NCBI GenBank assembly: GCA_963820775.1 | Contig: CAWGBF010000008.1 | Span: forward strand, 62,001-126,000 | Origin: Roseiarcus sp963820775 | GTDB lineage: Bacteria > Pseudomonadota > Alphaproteobacteria > Rhizobiales > Beijerinckiaceae | DNA: 64,000 bases | Reading direction: 5' to 3' | In this document: positions 60,089-64,000 of the stretch, one piece after another | Numbering within the stretch: position 1 is the first letter of the stretch | Layout of the letters: each line of letters opens with the position of its first letter | Translations under genes and position numbers: made by a program | The notes under the pieces: generated by a model | Databases searched by the model: none | Told to the model about the DNA's origin: nothing | Seen by the model: only the letters and a program-made list of their open reading frames with translations

Positions 60089-60291
60089 TCGGTCGCCCGA
60101 TTATTGGCCAAGGCGCCTATTCGAACGGCGCCGCAGGGGCGCCGGCGCCTTCCTGACCTCTTAGCAGGCGCCCGGTAGCGCGATCCCGGCTCCGATGCTA
60201 TTGAGCCCCGCCCGCGCCGGTCCCGCCTGCGCGGCCCAGGGAGCATCGGGTCGGCGGCGCGGACCCGCGGGGACGAGGAGTATCGCGGCAC

Positions 60292-60630
60292 ATGAAGAAG
60301 ATCGAGGCGATCATCAAGCCGTTCAAGCTCGATGAAGTGAAGGAGGCGTTGCAGGAGGCCGGAATCCAAGGCATCACCGTCCTCGAAGCGAAGGGCTTCG
60401 GCCGCCAGAAGGGGCACACAGAACTCTATCGCGGGGCCGAATATGTCGTCGACTTCCTGCCCAAGGTGAAGATCGAGGTCGTCGTCTCGGACGACAACCT
60501 CGCTTCGGCGGTCGAGGCGATCCGCGTCGCAGCCCAGACGGGCCGCATCGGCGATGGCAAGATATTTGTATCCCACATTGAGGAGGCCATCCGGATCCGC
60601 ACTGGCGAAACCGGCGCGGACGCGGTCTGA
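60292..60630 (+). CDS. glnB: Nitrogen regulatory protein P-II
   Basis: Trimeric sensor of 2-oxoglutarate, ATP/ADP and, by uridylylation, glutamine; it controls GlnE and NtrB. 112 residues with MKKIEAIIKPFKLDEVKEAL, the T-loop GRQKGHTELYRGAEYVVDFL with uridylylation Tyr51, and the C-terminal VEAIRVAAQTGRIGDGKIFV. It precedes glnA by 81 bp, the usual glnBA operon of alphaproteobacteria. No NtrC or sigma-54 site was recognised in the upstream 200 bp. Confidence 0.97.
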   Translation: MKKIEAIIKPFKLDEVKEALQEAGIQGITVLEAKGFGRQKGHTELYRGAEYVVDFLPKVKIEVVVSDDNLASAVEAIRVAAQTGRIGDGKIFVSHIEEAIRIRTGETGADAV

Positions 60631-60711
60631 AGGCGTTTCGGGCTGATCAGAGGGCAACCCGCCATCCCCGCGGCGGGCCGACAGAGCTTAATCATCGAGG
60701 AAAGGGAAATC

Positions 60712-62121
60712 ATGAAGACCGCCAAGGATGTCCTGAAGGCGATCAAGGACAATGATGTCAAATATGTCGATCTGCGCTTCACCGACCCACGCGGCAAGTG
60801 GCAGCATGTCACCTTCGATCAGACGCTGGTCGACGAGGAGGCGTTCGCCGAGGGCCTGATGTTCGACGGCTCGTCGATCGCGGGGTGGAAGGCGATCAAC
60901 GAATCCGACATGACGCTCATGCCGGACCCGACCTCGGCGTGCATGGACCCTTTTTTCGCCGCTTCGACCATGGTCATCACCTGCGACATTCTCGATCCCG
61001 GGAGCGGCCAGCCCTACAACCGTGACCCACGCGGCATCTCCAAGAAGGCCGAGGCCTATCTCAAGTCGACCGGAATCGGCGACGCCGTGTTCTTCGGGCC
61101 GGAAGCCGAGTTTTTCGTGTTCGACGATGTCCGGTTCTCCGCCGAGGCCTACAACACCGGCTTCCAGGTCGATTCGATCGAACTGCCGACCAATTCCGAC
61201 ACGACTTACGAGGGTGGAAACCTCGGCCACCGCGTCCGCACCAAGGGCGGCTACTTCCCGGTCCCTCCGCAAGATTCGGCCCAGGACATGCGCGGCGAGA
61301 TGCTGGCGGCGATGGCGCAGATGGGCGCGGTGGTCGAGAAGCACCACCATGAGGTCGCCTCGGCCCAGCATGAGCTCGGCCTCAAGTTCGGTCCAATGAC
61401 CACGATGGCCGACCATCAGCAGGTCTACAAATATTGCATCCACATGGTCGCGCAGAGCTATGGCAAGACGGCGACGTTCATGCCGAAGCCGATCTACGGC
61501 GACAACGGCTCGGGCATGCACGTGCACCAGTCGATCTGGAAGGGCGGCAAACCGATCATGGCCGGCAACAAATACGCCGACCTCAGCCAGGAGTGCCTCT
61601 ATTACATCGGCGGCATCATCAAGCACGCCAAGGCGCTCAACGGCTTCACCAACCCCTCGACCAACAGCTACAAGCGCCTGGTGCCGGGCTTCGAGGCGCC
61701 GGTGCTGCTCGCCTATTCGGCCCGCAACCGCTCGGCGTCGTGCCGCATCCCCTGGACGTCGAACCCGAAGGCCAAGCGCGTCGAGGTGCGCTTCCCTGAT
61801 CCGAGCGCCAATCCGTACCTCGCCTTCGCCGCGATGCTGATGGCGGGCCTCGACGGCATCCTGAACAAGATTGATCCCGGTCCGGCGATGGACAAGGACC
61901 TTTACGACCTGCCGCCGAAGGAATTGAAGAAGATCCCGACGGTCTGCGGATCCTTACGCGAGGCGCTCTCCAGCCTCGACAAGGATCGCGCCTTCCTCAA
62001 GGCGGGCGATGTATTCAACGACGACTTCATCGACAGCTACATCGAACTCAAGATGGCCGACGTCCAGCGCTTCGAGATGACGCCGCACCCGGTCGAATAC
62101 GAAATGTATTATTCGTACTGA
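60712..62121 (+). CDS. glnA: Glutamine synthetase type I
   Basis: ATP-dependent amidation of glutamate, the entry of ammonium into metabolism. 469 residues, with FDGSSIAGWKAINESDM, FFGPEAEFFVFDDVRF, the metal-binding GSGMHVHQSIWKGGKPIMAG, the KRLVPGFEAPVLLAYSARNR loop and adenylylation Tyr398 in KDLYDLPPKE. A GGAAAGG ribosome binding site lies upstream. The adenylylation tyrosine implies GlnE control. It is followed by a strong hairpin and repeat C. Confidence 0.98.
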   Translation: MKTAKDVLKAIKDNDVKYVDLRFTDPRGKWQHVTFDQTLVDEEAFAEGLMFDGSSIAGWKAINESDMTLMPDPTSACMDPFFAASTMVITCDILDPGSGQPYNRDPRGISKKAEAYLKSTGIGDAVFFGPEAEFFVFDDVRFSAEAYNTGFQVDSIELPTNSDTTYEGGNLGHRVRTKGGYFPVPPQDSAQDMRGEMLAAMAQMGAVVEKHHHEVASAQHELGLKFGPMTTMADHQQVYKYCIHMVAQSYGKTATFMPKPIYGDNGSGMHVHQSIWKGGKPIMAGNKYADLSQECLYYIGGIIKHAKALNGFTNPSTNSYKRLVPGFEAPVLLAYSARNRSASCRIPWTSNPKAKRVEVRFPDPSANPYLAFAAMLMAGLDGILNKIDPGPAMDKDLYDLPPKELKKIPTVCGSLREALSSLDKDRAFLKAGDVFNDDFIDSYIELKMADVQRFEMTPHPVEYEMYYSY

Positions 62122-62148
62122 CCGTCGACCTCCTTTCAATGTGCGACC

Positions 62149-62172
62149 AAGGGCGGCTCTCGGGCCGCCCTT
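62149..62172 (+). terminator. Hairpin terminator after glnA
   Basis: AAGGGCGGC-tctcgg-GCCGCCCTT, a perfect 9-bp stem, 28 bp after the glnA stop. There is no long T-run. Repeat element C begins 25 bp further on. Confidence 0.7.
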
Positions 62173-62196
62173 GGCGTTTCAAACGCGCCCCACCCG

Positions 62197-62326
62197 CAAA
62201 ATAGACGCGAGTAAACGCCAGTAAAAGCGAGTAAACGCTAGTAAAATAGCTGGCGTTTACTGGCGTTTATTTTTCCGAATCGGGACTTTTTAATGGGTTA
62301 CGGCCGAGTTCAAACAAAAAAAAATT
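62197..62326 (+). repeat. Dispersed hairpin element, copy C
   Basis: 10-nt units GTAAACGCCA, GTAAAAGCGA and GTAAACGCTA lie exactly in register from 62211 to 62240, preceded by ATAGACGCGA. A turn at GTAAAATAGC is followed by two inverse units TGGCGTTTAC and TGGCGTTTAT (62251-62270). The tail is AATCGGGACTTTTTAATG plus GGTTACGG, ending in an A-rich run. Of the three copies this has the most regular units. It is in convergent intergenic DNA, downstream of glnA. Confidence 0.82.
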
Positions 62327-62663
62327 CTGCCGTCTCTCTCAGGCCCGGGCGCCGGGACTTCCCGCATGCGCGGATTGCTCAAAAGCGTTCCCCTTCTCGC
62401 CGCAGAGCGGCCGCCATTCAATCCGGCCACGATAAAACATATACCATGGCCTTCGCTTTTTGCCAAGCAATTGTATCGCCCTTTGTCAGCCCCAATCCTG
62501 GGAGCGGTCTGAGTTTGAGGAGCGGATCCGGAGCGAGGGTCGTCAGACGTGTGTCCGGTTCTCGGAGCGGGTCGCAGCCAACCGTCTATTCGGGACTCGT
62601 GGCCATGAGCCGGCGAGGCCGCGGCGGCGCGCCGGTCGCTCACCGGATCGACGCGCTTTCGCC
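62327..62663. other. Gap between repeat C and the protease gene
   Basis: 337 bp after the conserved tail of element C. Frames on the plus strand (for example 62293-62796) start in the repeat and shadow the protease; none is convincing. No tRNA-like cloverleaf or hairpin terminator was recognised. Confidence 0.4.
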
Positions 62664-63636
62664 TCACTGCAAGCGCGGGCGCTTCATGAAGGTCGCACGA
62701 TCGGCCGATCGCACGCGCAAGCCCATTGCGCGTCCATCCCGAATGATCTCGATCGGAATCTCGACCCCCGCCGCGCCACGGCTCCAGACCTTGTGATAGA
62801 AATCGCCGAGGCTTTCGAGCTCCGACCCGCCGACGCCGGCGAGAACGTCGCCGCGGCGGATCCCCGCTTCGGCGGCCGGTCCCTGTTCGGCGACGCTGGC
62901 GACTACGATCTCATCGCCATTTTCGGCCGAAAAAACGCCAAGCCAGGGCCGGGCCGGCTTGTTGAACTCGGCCGTAGGTGAGGAGATCGTCGAGAATCGG
63001 GGGCAGAAGGTCGATCGGCACGATCATGTTGATGTCGCGCGGACCGCTTTTCTCGCTGAGTTGCTCGACATGCAGTGAACCGACGCCAACAAGCCTGCCC
63101 TCCGCGTCGATTGCGCCGGCGCCGCCCCAGAACGGATGGGCGGGCGAGGTGAAGATCGCCTCGTCGAGAAAATATTCCCAATAGCCGGCGAATTCCTGCT
63201 TGCCGACAATCATCGCGCGCACCGGTTTGGTGCCCGCGCCGGCTGCGACCGTCACCGGATCGCCGAGCTTGGCCTCGCTCGACCGGCCGAGCTCGAGCGC
63301 CGGGCATTTGAGATCGCCCAAAGCCTGAACGAGGCCGAAGCCGGTCTCCGCATCGATGGCGAGCGCGTGGGCCGGGGTGACCCGGCCTTCGGCGTCGGCG
63401 AGCCAGACGTTCTCGGCCTCCGTGATCAGATAGCCGATTGTCAGCACCAGTCCGCTCTCGCGGATGACGACGCCGCTGCCCGAGCGATGCTCGCCCAACG
63501 TCTGAGCGGTGAAGGCGTCCTCAGGAATTGAGGATTGAACCGTAACGATCGATTTGAGCGCGCGGCTCAGCTTGGAGGCGGGGCCTCCATTCGGCAAGCC
63601 GGGTTGCGGTTCGTCGCGTCGCCGCTTCTCGGTCAT
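62664..63636 (-). pseudogene. Trypsin-like PDZ protease (S1C, DegP-like) with a frameshift
   Basis: From 63636: a trypsin-like half with GSGVVIRESGLVLTIGYLIT, ETGFGLVQALGDLKCPALEL and FTSPAHPFWGGAGAIDAEGR. The catalytic triad looks degraded (ITE for the usual THV; WGGAG for the GNSGG serine loop), so it may not be an active protease. After GRVQQAGPALAW the frame stops at 62911, but a second frame continues WLGVFSAENGDEIVVASVAE, GIRRGDVLAGVGGSELESLG and FMKRPRLQ to 62664, a PDZ domain. An indel at 62944-62955 (in a GGGCCGGG stretch) explains this. Confidence 0.82.
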
Positions 63637-63723
63637 CGGCCCTATCCTTTTCCCTTCGGCCCCAAGGCGCGGTTTTGACCCATAATTGTGGCGCAGTTCG
63701 TTCCATTCACGCCGCGCAGGGTC

Positions 63724-64000
63724 CTAGAGGCAGGGTCCTAAAGGATCGAGAGCCGCAACGGGGCCTGGCCCGCGCTCATCGAGGACGGATTGGAGATATT
63801 GCCCATACGAGCTCTTGCCAAAGCGCGCAATAAGGCGCTTGAACTGAGTGACGTCGATAAGGCCAAGATCGAGGGCGATTTCCTCCGGGCAGCTGATCTT
63901 GGTCCCCTGCCGCTGCTCGAGGGTTCTCACGAAGCTTGCGGCGTCGATCAGCGAATCCGGCGTTCCGGTGTCGAGCCAGGCGAAGCCTCGCCCCATCCGC
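63724..64000 (-). CDS. rmlA: Glucose-1-phosphate thymidylyltransferase RmlA, C-terminal part
   Basis: Only the last 92 codons are in the window; the gene begins beyond base 64000. GRGFAWLDTGTPDSLIDAAS, FVRTLEQRQGTKISCPEEIA and KSSYGQYLQSVL match the C-terminal region of RmlA, including the allosteric and dimer-contact part. It would provide dTDP-glucose for dTDP-rhamnose and surface polysaccharide synthesis. The rest of the rml operon is not visible. Confidence 0.9.
   Translation of the reverse strand, partial: RMGRGFAWLDTGTPDSLIDAASFVRTLEQRQGTKISCPEEIALDLGLIDVTQFKRLIARFGKSSYGQYLQSVLDERGPGPVAALDPLGPCL

Noticed and set aside
62197..62326. CRISPR-like array because of regular repeats
   Set aside because: The units are 10 nt long without spacers and are followed by an inverse arm; there are no cas genes.
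62327..62663. tRNA or small structured RNA after glnA
   Set aside because: No cloverleaf, T-loop consensus or CCA end could be found on either strand.

Overview
The window is a dense, high-GC stretch of an alphaproteobacterial chromosome, most likely from a member of the Hyphomicrobiales (Rhizobiales). The evidence is family content and order: a ppsR-maf-aroE-coaE-dnaQ operon next to secB, hemJ-rho, mnmE-mnmG-rsmG-parA-parB, fabA-fabB-fabI, CcrM methyltransferase, PhaR, a Tad/Flp (Cpa) pilus locus, a DUF1491 gene, and TTAA-N7-TTAA boxes of the cell-cycle regulator CtrA. The genus cannot be fixed from the sequence. I found no tRNA, rRNA, transposase or CRISPR array.

Layout. 0-3.2 kb: the start of a Cpa pilus locus on the minus strand (cpaA, cpaB, cpaC running off the left edge). 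3.5-10.5 kb: DUF1491 and a peptidoglycan-binding protein, sufE, a coiled-coil membrane protein, fabA-fabB-fabI and a lytic transglycosylase. 10.6-17.2 kb: secB, the tightly overlapping ppsR-maf-aroE-coaE-dnaQ operon, a 483-bp gap that I propose is the chromosomal replication origin, then hemJ and rho. 17.3-20.8 kb: aromatic amino acid genes (chorismate mutase, hisC, tyrA) and chaC. 20.8-24.9 kb: plsC, ftsEX, a DUF3426 gene and hpt, with a perfect CtrA box at the ftsE promoter. 24.9-33 kb: aminopeptidase P, a VOC gene with a divergent WYL regulator, pgi, an ABC-F ATPase and a RraA-like aldolase. 33-36.6 kb: small hypothetical genes and an adenylate cyclase-TPR protein. 37.3-41.9 kb: M20 amidohydrolase, metXW, leuB. 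42.1-50.3 kb: holA, an AT-richer glycosyltransferase, and parB-parA-rsmG-mnmG-mnmE with two perfect parS sites. 50.4-60 kb: gpmA, gloB, phaR, prmB, a BacA/SbmA-like permease, ccrM, rnhB, csbD. 60.3-62.1 kb: glnB-glnA. 62.7-64 kb: a trypsin-like PDZ protease and the end of rmlA.

How the genes work together. The region gathers origin and segregation functions (candidate oriC, parABS, dnaQ, holA, CcrM, CtrA sites), tRNA wobble modification (mnmE/mnmG), envelope and division genes (fab, ftsEX, transglycosylase, plsC), and amino acid and nitrogen metabolism (pheA-type mutase, hisC, tyrA, aroE, metXW, leuB, glnBA). Reversing the 17.2-50.4 kb segment would put mnmE directly after rho, the order usual in related genomes, so this segment may have inverted.

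Two cautions and one highlight. Five genes (hisC, VOC, pgi, ABC-F, PDZ protease) and probably phaR are each broken by what looks like a single-base indel, mostly in short homopolymers. This pattern suggests sequence errors as much as real pseudogenes. The most unusual feature is a family of three dispersed intergenic elements of about 130 bp (36951-37077, 40474-40602, 62197-62326). Each is a hairpin built of 10-nt repeats, whose unit differs between copies but matches within a copy, followed by a strongly conserved tail of about 45 nt.
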